NCBI GenBank assembly: GCA_003254905.1
Contig: QANU01064559.1
Location: forward strand, 1,210,077 to 1,274,076
Direction of reading: 5' to 3'
Length of the DNA: 64,000 bases
Origin: Nissolia schottii
Lineage: Eukaryota; Streptophyta; Magnoliopsida; Fabales; Fabaceae
Of the stretch, positions 50,223 to 62,190 are shown piece after piece (within the stretch, counting starts at the first letter, position 1; every line of letters begins with the position of its first letter). Made by a program: the position numbers and the translations under genes. Below the pieces are notes generated by a model, which saw only the letters and a program-made list of their open reading frames with translations, was not told where the DNA came from and made no database searches.

Positions 50223-53200
50223 CATACCATTTGGTAAATAGATCATAATACATTAATATCTCTTAAAAGCGATCAACAAATTGTTGGACAAGCAATAAGT
50301 AACTTAGTCTCTTATAAAGATGAGACTACAAGTTCAATTCACAAAAAGCACACTTGTTGAAAGGAAAAGTAATCGTTAATGTTTTATCTATCAAAATTGG
50401 TGAGAACAATGTCTCTCACAATTTTATTATAAAAAAATAATATCTCTTAAAAGCTTAAATTATGAATAAAGGCAATTGAGTAATAAATTTTATTTTTATT
50501 TATATTAAAATGCAGTAAACGTAAGAAATAATATTAGCTCATCAAAATTAAAATATATTGGGTTACAAACAGAATATAAAGGACTAAATTATTTTCTTGT
50601 TTTGTTCACATCTAACAATTTCTTGTAGGATAGAGAGTAATCAATCACGTGCCACATCTCAAGCCTCCACCCAGGGATCTTGGACAGTTGGACTGCACCT
50701 ACATTTTGTCTAGTTCCTTGAAAAAAAAAATGAAAAAAATAACTAAAAATGAAATAAAATAATTAAAAAATTATCACTTCCTTTGGATCAAGCGCGTTCG
50801 TGGGACCCACCTATAGATGTCATGTGGTCGGCGTGGGGCCACAAATAATCGAATTCCCACATTGCAGAATTGTGTGTGTATTTTATTTAGTTTTAACTCT
50901 CTTTGTTCAAATTTTTTTTTTCAAATAAAAATTTATTTAAGAATATTTGTCATTTTCTAATGAAATATTAAATCTATTTTTAAATGTTTTTTTTTATTTT
51001 TCATACTCTTAGTAACAATTAATTATTATCATTAATTATTTAAAGTTAATTTTTTACACATTATATTTTATTTATGTTAGTGTCATTAAATAATATTTTT
51101 AATTGTATGTTTTTATTAAAAATGGCAACAAAAAATAATAGAAAGAGTAATATTTAATATTTGATTAGTCATTTACGAATACCAACCAAATTAGGTAGCA
51201 GTTTTTTTTTGGTCAAATTCCTTGAATGAATCAAACAAAAAAATATATATACCAATTCAAATAAACATAAAAGTAAAAGTCATAACTAAAGATTTTTCAA
51301 CCAAAAAAAAAAACATAACCGTAGTAGCAACCCAAAATTACTCTAACGAAAGAAGGAGGAAGCTCACAATCAAGTTTGAACTTTGAAGTCATAAACCTCA
51401 TGCTTTTACTGGGTCTAATTCCTCTCTTCGATTAATTAACTTGTCAAACTTCAATTACAACAATGTGGTACACGAAATGGTAAGTAATTATAGCAAATTA
51501 TATAGTATATATAGTATTAGTATTTTGATAAGAAGATGCAAATATAGTCGATTTTTTTAGGCTTTTCCGTCCACAAAATGCTTTTTCTGATGTCAAAGTC
51601 AAAATGAGACACACACACAATAACACACGCATGCATTCTACACATGATCTCAAATATCGGTAAGTTATAAATATTCTCATTTCTCACTATGTTCCAAAGC
51701 TTCAATATTCAACTTTCGATTTCAAGGTCAAAGCCAGAAGCTCTTCTTACTTTCAGTTCTCACTGCCGGCCAAAATATACGCGCACATCTCATGTGAACT
51801 TTTATTATTATAATTTGTTACTAATAAATATTGCTATATTGGAAGTTTACGTAGAACTACTTAGCTTGTTATAATATTTATTATGTTTTGGAAAGTCAAA
51901 ATGAAAAGTTCTAGCCATTATATATAACGTACCTTAATGTTTATTTTTATTTTCACATTGACGTTACCGTACAAATTCTCATATATAACGTACATATGAG
52001 AGCGATCGATGGGATGGGCAGAACAAAAAAATTAAATACAAGCTAGAGAAAAAAAAAACATATATAAATATCATAAAAATAATATTTTAGTTTGCCAAGT
52101 AAAAAAGAAAAACAATGTTAAAGAGCAGTGCTAGCTAGAATGGCGTTTGGCAGACAATGTGAGTGAACTTCGAGACCTTGGTCTGAGGGGGGCCCACCCA
52201 TAAAATTTGTGGCTGACTCTCTTACTCACTCCTTCTCTTATTTATTATTGGATTATTATGATATTAGTAAAGCATGATTCATACATAATATACAATTTAT
52301 TAATTTAAGGGTGTATACCTTTGTTTTTTTTTTTAATAAAGTGAAATTCTCACTTTAAAATATCTTAATTTGGAACCTTTAATTTTAGATATGAAAAAAA
52401 AAACCCTTACTCTCTTTTATATTATATGTTATATGCACTTTAAATAAACTTACACTTATTTAGCTCGACCTTATTAGGCTCTTAAATGGGACATCGATCT
52501 CCCTGTTAAAATAATTTTTATTCCTAAGATTCAAACTCAATACACCTTAGTTATTAAGACAATGATTAAAATACCTCAATTTTAAGAAAAATTTAAGACT
52601 AATTTACCAAATGACCATAATTACTTAATCTTCTCTCTTCCTTCACTCTCTTGTATTTTCTTTCACTTCGACTTATTTTCTATAATTCTCTATTCTTATT
52701 TAAAAAGGAGTATTCTTAAAAAAGGATAATTAATATTTTATAATTTTTAAAAATGAAAAATTATTTAAATAAAAAATAGTAATATTATGATTTTTTTAAA
52801 TAGAAAAGTAAAAAAATTCTTATTTTAGTTTTTTTGAATTAAATGAAACAAATCATGATCATTAAAATATAAAAGAGATATCGATATCTTTTGTAAAAAT
52901 TTAATTACCGAAAGGAGAACCTACTTGTTATATTTTTATAAAACAATACTATAGCTTTATATTTTTTTTCTTTTAATAATAAATTCACCGTGAAAGATTC
53001 TTTTATTTTAATCAAGTATATCATGAGTCATGGTCGCAAAAGTTGCATGAATTATTTCTCTCAATAAATTCAACCACTAACGGCAATGGTTTTTTGCTCC
53101 GACCATAAAAAAATGAAAGAAAGAAAACTTGAAAGAAATTTCATATTCATAGTGCAAATTTAGCTTGGGATGATATTTACATTCACTTGTGAGATATTTT

Positions 53201-53840
53201 TAAAAAGACGTCTTGATATGCTTCTTAATTATTGGTTAAGATTAAATTTTATTTTTTAATTAATAGCTAGTTTAGTACTTGTGTTATGCACAAAAGTTAT
53301 AATTTATTGATTTTATTTTTTTATATAATTTTTTTTATTTTTTATATTTTTAAATGTTAAAAGTAAGAAAATATTAATTTTAAATTAAAAAAATTAGTGG
53401 GATCAAATAAAATAAATTTAGTGAAATTTTAAAGTTAAATTAAAAAAATTTAGTAGAATTTAATAAAAGTAGTTTAGACGGGACGGTTTCCTCTTAAACC
53501 AATGCTAAAAAAACTCATTTTTTCAGTTAATATATATTAAAGATTAAATCAATATATTATTTAAAAGATATTTCATAAATGAGTAGAAATTAGTAACATT
53601 TTTCAAATGAATTATTCGCGCTTCACCAAAATAATTTCATTGGTATTCCTATTTGGCATGAAACAAACGTGTTTCTTCTCCTACTCTTATTATTTGCCTT
53701 GTCTCCCACTAAAATTGCCTTTTGTCAACATCGGTTTGTTTGAAATCCATATCTACAAACTTCAAAACAGATAGAAGCACGCCCAATTTTTAAAAGATAT
53801 CTTAATAAATATATATTTCATATCTTTATTTTCATGCTTT
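50223..53840. other. AT-rich intergenic DNA, no gene seen
   Basis: This stretch contains many A and T runs and no frame with recognisable protein character. At about 50280-50345 a 'gcaataagtaac...caagttcaattcac' segment resembles a decayed tRNA-like SINE head. I see nothing else that can be supported. Confidence 0.5.
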
Positions 53841-53844
53841 AGCT

Positions 53845-54560
53845 TTGTAAGAGAGTGCTATTCCAATGGGAGGAGGAGTTAGCATCTAACTTTTATATTA
53901 TTCTCGAACAGTTTGCTCTTTGTGTAGGTGAGGCTGATAAGATAAGTTAAAAATTCAGCTCTTTAAAACATTTCAGTGTCAAATTGTTTGCAGAAGAGAT
54001 TTATAAGCATGGGCGAAATCCTAAAATAGAGGTGTTTAAATAAGATTGACATGGAAAGGTCTGGCCCCGTTGAGAGTAGAGTTGCTAGTTTGGTTCGTGT
54101 TACAAGAAAAGCTCTCTACTAAAGATAAACTCAACAGGTTTGGTATTACTCCCCAAGATGAAGCATTGTGTCCCTTATGTCTTCTAGAAACATAATTGAT
54201 TAAGCATTTTTTCTCTCTTGCTCTAAAACATATGTTCTTTGGAATGAATGTCTCTTGTGGTGGGAGATACCTTGGTGCGGCCCCTTTAGCCCTGTGGCTT
54301 TCTTCTTAGCTTGGTGTGGAGGCCACCTATTGGGTACTAGTAAGAAACTTTGGATGACACTATTTTATATTGTGATTTGGTTTACATAGAATGTGAGGAA
54401 CAACATGATGTTCAAGAACAAGAAATTGAATTGGGACCTTGAAAATGGATGTTGAAAATTAGACTTGGTTATTGGATGAAATGGTGAGCTAAGAAATTTG
54501 CAATCGCTGCAAATGACTTGTCTCAAGACAGATCAACACTTAAGAAAATGGGGGTTCATT
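53845..54560 (+). pseudogene. C-terminus of a LINE (L1-type) reverse transcriptase polyprotein
   Basis: Across shifting frames the plus strand gives 'LFQWEEELASNFY', 'ALCVGEADKI', 'WKGLAPLRVELLVWFVLQEK', 'KDKLNRFGITPQDEALCPLC' and, after a frameshift, 'VLWNECLLWWEIPWCGPF' and 'FTWNVRNNMMFKNKKLNW'. This order (Trp-Lys-Gly-x-x-P-x-R ... C-P-x-C ... W) is the zinc-binding domain that follows reverse transcriptase in plant LINEs. Stops and at least two shifts make it a dead 5'-truncated copy. The following 300 bp (to about 54850) may be its 3' untranslated region. Confidence 0.75.
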
Positions 54561-54844
54561 TGGAAAGATGGTTCACATCTAGTCTAATTTTGGGCTTTCA
54601 TTTGGATATGAGAATATTTTATAATTCTTTTCATTTTGTAGTAGTTTATGGTGTTTGAGGTTTATTGGGGTGGCTTCCTTGGTATAGGTACTTATCCCAA
54701 CCTTGATGGCATTGTCGAAGGGGTTGGAATAGGTGGTTGATCGAAGCCTTATTTGATTGTTAATAGAGTTTTGTGTTTTGGTTCAACCTTTTGGCCGATG
54801 CATGTAGTTGTTTGTATAGTTGCTCTATCAATAAGGGTGTCTTT

Positions 54845-54940
54845 TTGTTACCTTTTGTCTCATAACATAATTCAAATACACTAATTGATGAATGTACCAA
54901 AAAAATAAAAGTGACACTTAATATCGGACAGAGGGAGTAT
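54845..54940. mobile_element. One terminus of a Stowaway-like MITE
   Basis: Read on the minus strand, 'tactccctctgtccgatatt' then 'aagtgtcacttttatt' is the familiar 'CTCCCTCYGTCC...AAGTGTCACTTTT' terminus of a common plant MITE group. A matching opposite end was not found, so the copy seems partial. Confidence 0.5.
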
Positions 54941-55774
54941 AGGATAAAATAAAATTACATAATATGATCTTAATCCATATATTATGTTACTAATCACAAA
55001 ACTAACATGTTTTTGATAATGTAGAGTCTAGAGAGACGAGTTTAAGGTTAGACTCGTATTTGAGCTCTAGAATGAAATTTTATAGAGAATGTTAGTTCAA
55101 AACTCGCTTCTACAATTTAGGATAGGATTCTTTTTATCTCTATCATCCATTTAAATCTTAATCGTGTCACGTGTTGGTCAGGCTCCTTGAGGTTAGGGTT
55201 GGTTTTTGATTGGACTCAACCTGCAACCCATTATCATATTGGACCTTGAACCTGGACCATTACATAACTCTCACGTCTTAAAACTTTCCCATACTTGCCT
55301 ACTTGGTTATTGCAACTTCTTTCATATTGGGCCGTGGTCTTATAAATCTAGGAGAGCCCAATCATTACACAACTTCAACAGTAATTTAAGAATTTGCCCA
55401 CAATTTGTTGAGTCATATCTTCTTTCTGACCATTTTGCTTAAGCCGCTGAAGTTTTCTTTTTTCCTACAATAGTTTTTTATTTTCTTTATTCTTTTTTAC
55501 TGATTATGTGAAGCCTACCTGGGTCAGCCAAGGATCCATATATACTTGGCATTGATTTTTTCGGGTTGAACATTATTGCTCCAAGAATGGGTCCATTCAT
55601 TTGTCTTACGTAACATCCTTAGTTCAGCCCAACCCATTTTCAGTAAGAGATCCATTTACATTATTGTGAGAACGAGAAAAGCCCACCACTTAATTTCAGT
55701 CCTATAAATATGGTTCTGTTTTTATTTTTAAATTAAAGAAAGCAACCCAGTTCTATATTCTCTTTGCTTTTTAG
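54941..55774. other. Intergenic DNA upstream of the F-box pseudogene
   Basis: No supported gene. The region is less AT-rich than its surroundings at 55140-55440 but shows no recognisable domain in any frame. Confidence 0.4.
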
Positions 55775-55911
55775 GGTGTGTTTGGCTTCAGTTTTTATTT
55801 TCAATTTTCATTTTTAGAATTTTTTATTTTTAAGATTTTTATGAAAGAAATAGTGAAATTAGAAAATTCTGGAAATAGAAACTGGAAATGAAAACTGAAA
55901 CCAAATGCATC
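55775..55911. mobile_element. Short MITE, 137 bp, with TTTAG target duplication
   Basis: The ends GGTGTGTTTGG (55775-55785) and CCAAATGCATC (55901-55911) are imperfect inverted repeats that extend inward ('cttcagttttt' against 'aaaactgaaa'). The direct repeat TTTAG flanks it (55770-55774 and 55912-55916). It lies just upstream of the F-box pseudogene. An apparent start codon at 55888 is inside this element and is not a gene start. Confidence 0.65.
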
Positions 55912-55985
55912 TTTAGTTTTTTCTATCTTTCAAGCCCTCACAATTCTAAAACCCTAGTCATTCATCAATCACTCAATCTATCGTC

Positions 55986-56020
55986 GAAGAAGAAGAAGAA
56001 GAAGAAGAAGAAGAAGAAGA
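55986..56020 (+). repeat. (GAA)n microsatellite
   Basis: About 11 GAA/AAG triplets in a row, in frame with the F-box remnant, where they would encode 11 lysines. Confidence 0.9.
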
Positions 56021-56650
56021 TTTCACATGCACGTACTAGCAAAGAAGACGTGCTAAGCAATCTTCCTGAGGAATTGATCTACCACATCCTGTCCTTCGTG
56101 GGAACAAAGGATGCACGCAGAACAAGCACCCTATTAAGGCAATGGAGATTGCTCTGAACCATGATCCCAAACTTTTCCTTCTATTTTGTTACCTCTCCTC
56201 AGCAAGATAACTCTCGTTTTCCCTGTTTTGAGCGATTCCTTACCAAGTAGTAGATTCGCGCAAACCACATGGAGGACTAGGCATAGGGAATTTTACCTAT
56301 TCTTCGATCATGGTTATTTCTCGAGCTTCTTCCAATCACACCGCTACAGCGCGTGGATCCGTGGCACGGTGGAGTGCAGCCCAGAGGAGATCGATGCTTG
56401 GGTCTAGATTATGGATAACAACGAGATCGATGAGCCTCTGAGTGTCCTTAGTTCTGACACACTCATGTCTTTGAAACTCAGCGGTAACTTGACCTTCTCC
56501 CCATCCCATACAACATTGTCTTTGAACCCAAATCAAACTGATGAGGAACTCATGCCAAGCCTTCTGTCAGCTTGTTTGGCTCTCAAGGACCATGCACAAA
56601 ACATGTTAATTCATCATTCAAACCATACATTTTTAGGACGCAATGTTTAA
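56021..56650 (+). pseudogene. F-box/LRR (FBD-type) protein, broken
   Basis: F-box proteins of this class select substrates for SCF ubiquitin ligases. Here the F-box core 'VLSNLPEELIYHILSFVGTK' (from about 56050) runs to 'RQWRLL'. The next codon, normally Trp in 'LW(T)', is TGA (56155-56157). Reading past it gives 'TMIPNFSFYF', as in intact relatives, then two stops at about 56250. After a frame change, 'AWIRGTVECSPEEIDAWV' (about 56352-56407) and 'LMSLKLSGNLTFS' to 'LSLNPNQTDEELMPSLLSAC' (56464-56575) match the leucine-rich part. It ends at 56650, before the tandem array. With no start codon in good position, three or more stops and at least one shift, it is a pseudogene. Confidence 0.85.
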
Positions 56651-56689
56651 TTATAGACTAATAAAACGGGGGGTTTAAAACCCCCTACC

Positions 56690-57220
56690 AGTCATTTTTA
56701 GTGAAAAAGAGAAGGTGATAGGCTATGGAAAGTGCGCCTTACCAAAAATCATTTTTTAATAAAAATGCGAGGCTATAACCAACGAAAAATGCATATTAAT
56801 GAAAAAGTTTTTTTTATAACAAATAAGACAAGGCTAGAGACTATAAAAGATTATCATTAATCCAAAAAGATATTTTTAATGAAAGGGGGAAGGTCAGACT
56901 ACAGAAATTTCACTTTACCGAATATCATTTTTAAATGAAAATCCAAGGTTATAGTCTACGAAAAATGACTATTTACGATAAAGGTTTTTTTTAACGAAGA
57001 AAACATGACTATAACCTATGAAAGATGACTATTAATCTAAGAAGTCATTTTAAGTTAAAAAGATAAGATCACAGGCTACGAAAATTACATTTTACCAAAA
57101 ATTAATTTTGAGTGAAAATCTAAGGCTGTAGCTTACAAAAAATGCATATTAACGATAAAGTTTATTTTTAATGAAGAAGACAAGAATATAACCTTTTGAA
57201 AGATAATCATTGATCCAAAA
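56690..57220 (+). repeat. Tandem array, segment 1 (forward orientation)
   Basis: About three units of the ~177-bp repeat described for 57221-62190, in the opposite orientation. Recurring landmarks are 'ataggctatgg/acgaaa', 'ttaccaaaaatcattttt', 'catattaacgataaagtt' and 'ttaatccaaaaag'. The segment starts soon after the F-box pseudogene (56650), with a short unrelated GC-containing spacer ('acggggggtttaaaacccc', 56667-56685) between them. Confidence 0.85.
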
Positions 57221-60200
57221 ATAATTTTCGATAAACTGCAATTTTCGTAGCCTATGACCTTCTATTTTTAGCTAAAAATGATTTCTTAGATTATTGGCCA
57301 TCTCATAGGCTATAACCATGTTTTTTCGTTAAAAATAAACTTTATTGTTAATATGCATATTTCCCTAGACTATAACTTTGGAATTTCGCCCAAAAGTCAT
57401 TTTCGGTAAAGTGCAATTTCTATAGCCTATGACCTTCTCTTTTTCATTAAAAATGAATTCTTGGATTAGTGACCATTTTTTATTAGCTATTACCATGTCT
57501 TATTTGTTAAAAACAAAGTTTTTTTTTTGTTAATATAACACCATAACCTTGGTATTTCATTTAAAATTGATTTTCGGTAAAGTATAATTTTCATAGCCTA
57601 TGACCTTCTATTTTTAGCTAAATATGACTTCTTAAATTATTGGTCATCTCCCATAGGCTATAACCAATTTTTTTTGTTAAAAAGAAAATTTATTGTTAAT
57701 ATGCATATTTCCTAGGTTATAGCATTTGATTTTCACTTAAAAATGATTTTTGGTAAAGTGAAATTTCCATACCATATCACCTTCTCTTTTTCATTAAAAA
57801 TGACTTATTGGATTTGTGGTCATCTTTCATAGGTTATATCCTTGTCTTCTTCGTTAAATTTTTTTTATTGTCAATATACACTTTGTTTTTTTAAGTTGCT
57901 TGCCCGATATCCAAGACTTAGCCGGGATAACTGCATGCACAAGGTTTCGAATTCGGGACCTTGTTTAAGCAATACCAAGCCGCTTACCACTTGGACCAAC
58001 CCCGGTTGGTTGTTAATATACACTGTTCATAGGCTATATATAGCCTTGGATTTTCACTTAAAAATGATTTTCAGTAAAGTGCAATTTCCGTAGCTTATGA
58101 CTTTCTCTTTTTCACTAAAAAATAAATTCTTTTATTAATGTCCATCTTTGTAGGCTATTGGCATGTCTTCTTCTTTTAAAAACAAACTTTATCGTTAATA
58201 TGCGTTTTTCGTAAGTTATAACCTTGGATTTTCACTAAAAAATGATTTTTAGTAAAATGCAATTTCCTTAGCTTATGACCTTATCTTTTTCATTAAAAAT
58301 GACTTATTGTATCAATGACCACCTTTCATTGGCTATTGCCTTGTCTTATTCGTTAAAAACTAACTTTTTTGTTTGGCTATAGCCTTGAATTTTCTCTAAA
58401 AAATGATCTTTTGTAAAGTGCAATTTCCGTAACCTTTGACCTTCTCTTTTTCTTTAAAAACAAATTATTGGATTTTGGGCCATCTTTCATAAACTATCAC
58501 ATTGTCTTCTTCATTAGAAAAAAAAACCTTAACGTTAATATCCATTTTTCGTACACTATGCCTTGAAATTTCACTCAAAATTGATTTTTGGTAAAGTGCA
58601 ATTTCCTTAGCCTACAACATTCTGTTTTTCATTAAAAATGACTTCTAATAATAATGACCATTTTTCATAGACTATAGTCATGTCTTTTTCATTAAAAACA
58701 AACTTTATCGTTAATATACAATTTTTGTAGGCATACCCTTGGATTTTCACTCAAAAATGATTTTTAAAAAAGTGCAATTTCCTTAGCCTATAACTTTTTT
58801 TTAATTAAAAATGACTATTATGAACAAAGATCATCATTCATAGGTTATTGCCTTATCTTTTCGTTAAAAAAAAATATTTTCATTAATATGCATATTTCGT
58901 AAGTTATATAGCCTTGAAATTTGGTTTAAAAATGATTTTTGGGAAAGTGCAATTTTCGTAGCGTACGACATACTCTTTTTAACTAAAAATGGCTTCTTAG
59001 ATTGATGACCAACATTCATAGGCAATAGCCATGTCTTTTTTCGTTAAAAACACTTTATCGTTAATATGCACTTTTAGTAGGGAAGCTTTGATTTTCAGTA
59101 AAAAAAAAAAGATTGTCAGTAATGTGTAATGTCCGTATCCTATGACCCTTTTTTTCTTTAAAAATGATTTTTTGGATTAGTGGTCATCTTCCATAGGTTG
59201 TATCCTTTTCTTCTTCATTAAAAAAAACCTTATTGTTACTATGCATTTTTTATAAGCTGTAGCCTTGGATTTACACTCAAAAATGAGTTTTGGTAAATTA
59301 AAATTTTTGTAGCATATGACCTTCTCATTTTCATTTAAAATGGCTTCTTGGATTAATGACCACCTTTCAAAGGTTGTAGCCATGTTTTCTTTGTTGAAAA
59401 TACACTTTATCGTTAATATGCATTTTTTTTAGGCTATAACCTTCAATCTTCACTCAAAAATGATTTTCGATTAACTGCAGAGTTCATAGCCTATGATCTT
59501 GTCTATTTCATTTAAGATGACTTCTTTGATTATTGGTCATCTTTCAAATGTTATACCCTTGTCTTATTTGTTAAAACAAACTTTATCGTTAATATGCATT
59601 TTTCGTAGGTTATAACCTTGGATTTTCACTCAAAAATGATTTTTGATAAAGTGCAATTTTTGTAGCCAATGACCGTCTCTTTTTCATTAAAACAACTTCC
59701 TGGATTAATGACCATCGTTCATAGACTATAGCTTTATCTTCTTCGTTCAAAATAAACCTTTTTGTTATTGAATATTTTTTGTAGGTTATAACCTTGTATA
59801 AATTGGTTTTTAGTAAAGTACATTTTTTGTATGTCCTTCTCTTTTTCATTAAAAATGACTTCTTGGATAAATGACCATCTTTCATTGGCTATAACAATGT
59901 TTTGTTTGTTAAAAATAAACTTCCGTAGCCTATGACATTCTCTTTTTCATTAAAAATGACTTATTGGATCAATGACCATCTTTCATCAACTATGGCCTTT
60001 TCAATACCCGTGGATTTTCATTTAAAATTTATTTTTGGTAAAGTGCAATCTTCGTAGCCTATGATTTTCTATTTTAAACTAAAAATGACTTCTTAGATTA
60101 ATGACCATCTTTCATAGTTTATAGTCATCTCTTTTTTGTCAAAATTGAACATTATCGTTAATAAGCATTTTCGTAGGTTATAGTCTTGGATTTTCACTAA

Positions 60201-62190
60201 AAAATGGTTTTCGGTAAAGTGCAATTTCAGTAGCTTTTGACCTTCTCTTTTTCATTTAAAACGACTTCTTGTATTAATTATCATCTTTCATAGGCAATAA
60301 CTTTGTCTTCTTAATTAAAAACAAACCTTATCATTAATATACATTTTTTGTATCCTTGGATTTTCGCTTATGAATGATTTTTGGTAAAGTATAATTTCCC
60401 TAGCCTATGACTATCTCTTTTTCAATTAAAATGACTTCTCGGATTAATGACTATTTTTCATTGGCTATTGCATTGTCTTATTCTTTAGAAACAAAGTTTT
60501 TTGTTAATATGCATTTTTTATACGCTATAACCTTAGATTTTTGTTTAAAATTAATTTTTGGTAAAGTGCAATTTCCGTAGCTTAGGACCTTCTATTTTTA
60601 GCTAAAAATTGACTTATTAGATTATTGACTATCTTTCATAGGCTATATCCATGTTTTCTTCGTTAAAACTAAACTTTATTATTAATATGCATTTTTCATA
60701 GGCTATATATATAGCCTTCGATCTTCACTCAAAAATAATTTTTGGTTAACTTCAATTTTCGTAACTTATGATCTACTGTTTTTCATTTAAAACAACTTTT
60801 TGGTTTATTGATCATCTTTCATGTACTATTCCCTTGACTTCTTCGTTAAAAACAAACTTTATCATTCATATGCATTTTTCGTTGGTTATAGTCTTGGTAT
60901 TTCACTCAAAAATGATTTTCGATAAAGTGTAATTTCTATGGCTTATGACCTTCTCTTTTTAATAAAATAACTTCTTGGATCAATGACAATTGTTCATAGG
61001 CTATAGCCTTATCTTCTTTGTTCAAAGTAATATTTTTTGTTATTGGATATTTCGCATAGGTTACAACCTTGTGTTTTTCACTTAACATCGGTTTTTGGTA
61101 AAGTATATTTTCCATATGCCCATCTCTTTTTCGTAGGCTATAGCCTTGAATTTTCACTCAAAAATGATTTTTCCGTCAAGTGTAGTTTCTGTAGCCCATG
61201 ACCTTCTATTTTTCATTAAAAATGACTTCTTGGATTAATTAATAACCATCTTTCATCGGCTATTGCATTGTCTTATTCGTTAAAAACAACATTTTTTGAT
61301 AATATGCTTTTTTTTGCAGACTATAGTGTTGAATTTTTGGTTAAAATTGATTTTTAAAAAGGTGAAATTTACGTAGCCTATGACCTTCTATTTTTAACTA
61401 AAAATGACCTCTTAGATTAATGATCATATTTCATATGCAATAGCCATGTTTTCTTCGTTAAAAATAAACTTTATCGTAAATAGGCATTTTTCGTAGGCTT
61501 TAGCCTCGTATTTTTACTTAAAAATGATTTTTAGTAAAGTGCAATTTTCTTAGTCTTTGACCTTCTCTTTTTCACTAAAAATGATGTCTAGATTTATGAC
61601 CATTTTTCGGTGGTTATAGCCATGTCTTCTTCGTTAAAAATAAATTGTATTGTTAATATGCATTTTTCGTAGGCAATTTTTCATATGCATTATTCGTTAA
61701 GAAAATTGTACTTTATCAAAAATCATTTACCAATAGCCTTGGCTTTTCGTTTAAAATTGATTTTTGACAAACTGTAATTTCTTTAGCCTAGGACCTTCTA
61801 TTTTTATTTGAAAATGACATTTTGGATTAATGACCATATTTCATAGGTTATAGCCATCTTTTTTTCATTAAAAACAAACTTTATTGTTAATAGACATTTT
61901 TTGTAGGCTATAACCTTAAATTTTCATCGAAAAATGATTTACGATAAAGTGCAATTTCAGTAGCCTTTGACCTTCTCTCTTTCTTTAAAAGCGACTTATT
62001 GCAGTAATGACCATCTTTCATAGGCAACAATCTTGTCTTCTTCATTAATAACAAATGTTATCGTTAATATGCACTTTTCGTAATCTATAGCATTGGATTT
62101 TCACTCACAAAGATTTTTTTGTAAAGTTCTATTTTCTTAGCCTATGACTTTCTCTTTTTCCTTAAAAACTACTTATTGGATTAATGATAA
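57221..62190 (-). repeat. Tandem array, segment 2 (reverse orientation), period about 177 bp
   Basis: A marker ('ggtaaagtgcaattt' and variants) recurs at about 57406, 57576, 57752, 58073 (after a SINE), 58251, 58412, 58590, 58766, 58941, 59118, 59292, 59469 and 59645, and so on, giving steps of 161-179 with most at 174-178. Each unit splits into three related subunits of about 60, 60 and 57 bp. On the minus strand each begins 'aaggctatagcctac/tgaaa' or 'aaggtcataggctacggaaa' and ends in a 'tttttaatgaa' or 'tttttgagtgaa' stretch. Units are well diverged from each other. A short inverted fragment sits at about 61701-61728. Small open frames of 60-90 codons occur because the unit is close to a multiple of three, but the typical unit has a TGA in 'gagtga'. 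I see no sign of a real gene. Confidence 0.9.
57883..58014 (-). mobile_element. tRNA-type SINE inserted in the tandem array
   Basis: A body of about 132 bp lies between direct repeats AATATACACT (57873-57882 and 58015-58024). On the minus strand it begins 'ccaaccggggttggtccaag', has the A-box-like 'tccaagtggtaag' and the B-box 'ggtcccgaattcgaaacc' (57960-57943), and ends in an A-run (T-run on plus, 57885-57892). It is the same family as 49038-49188. Confidence 0.85.
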
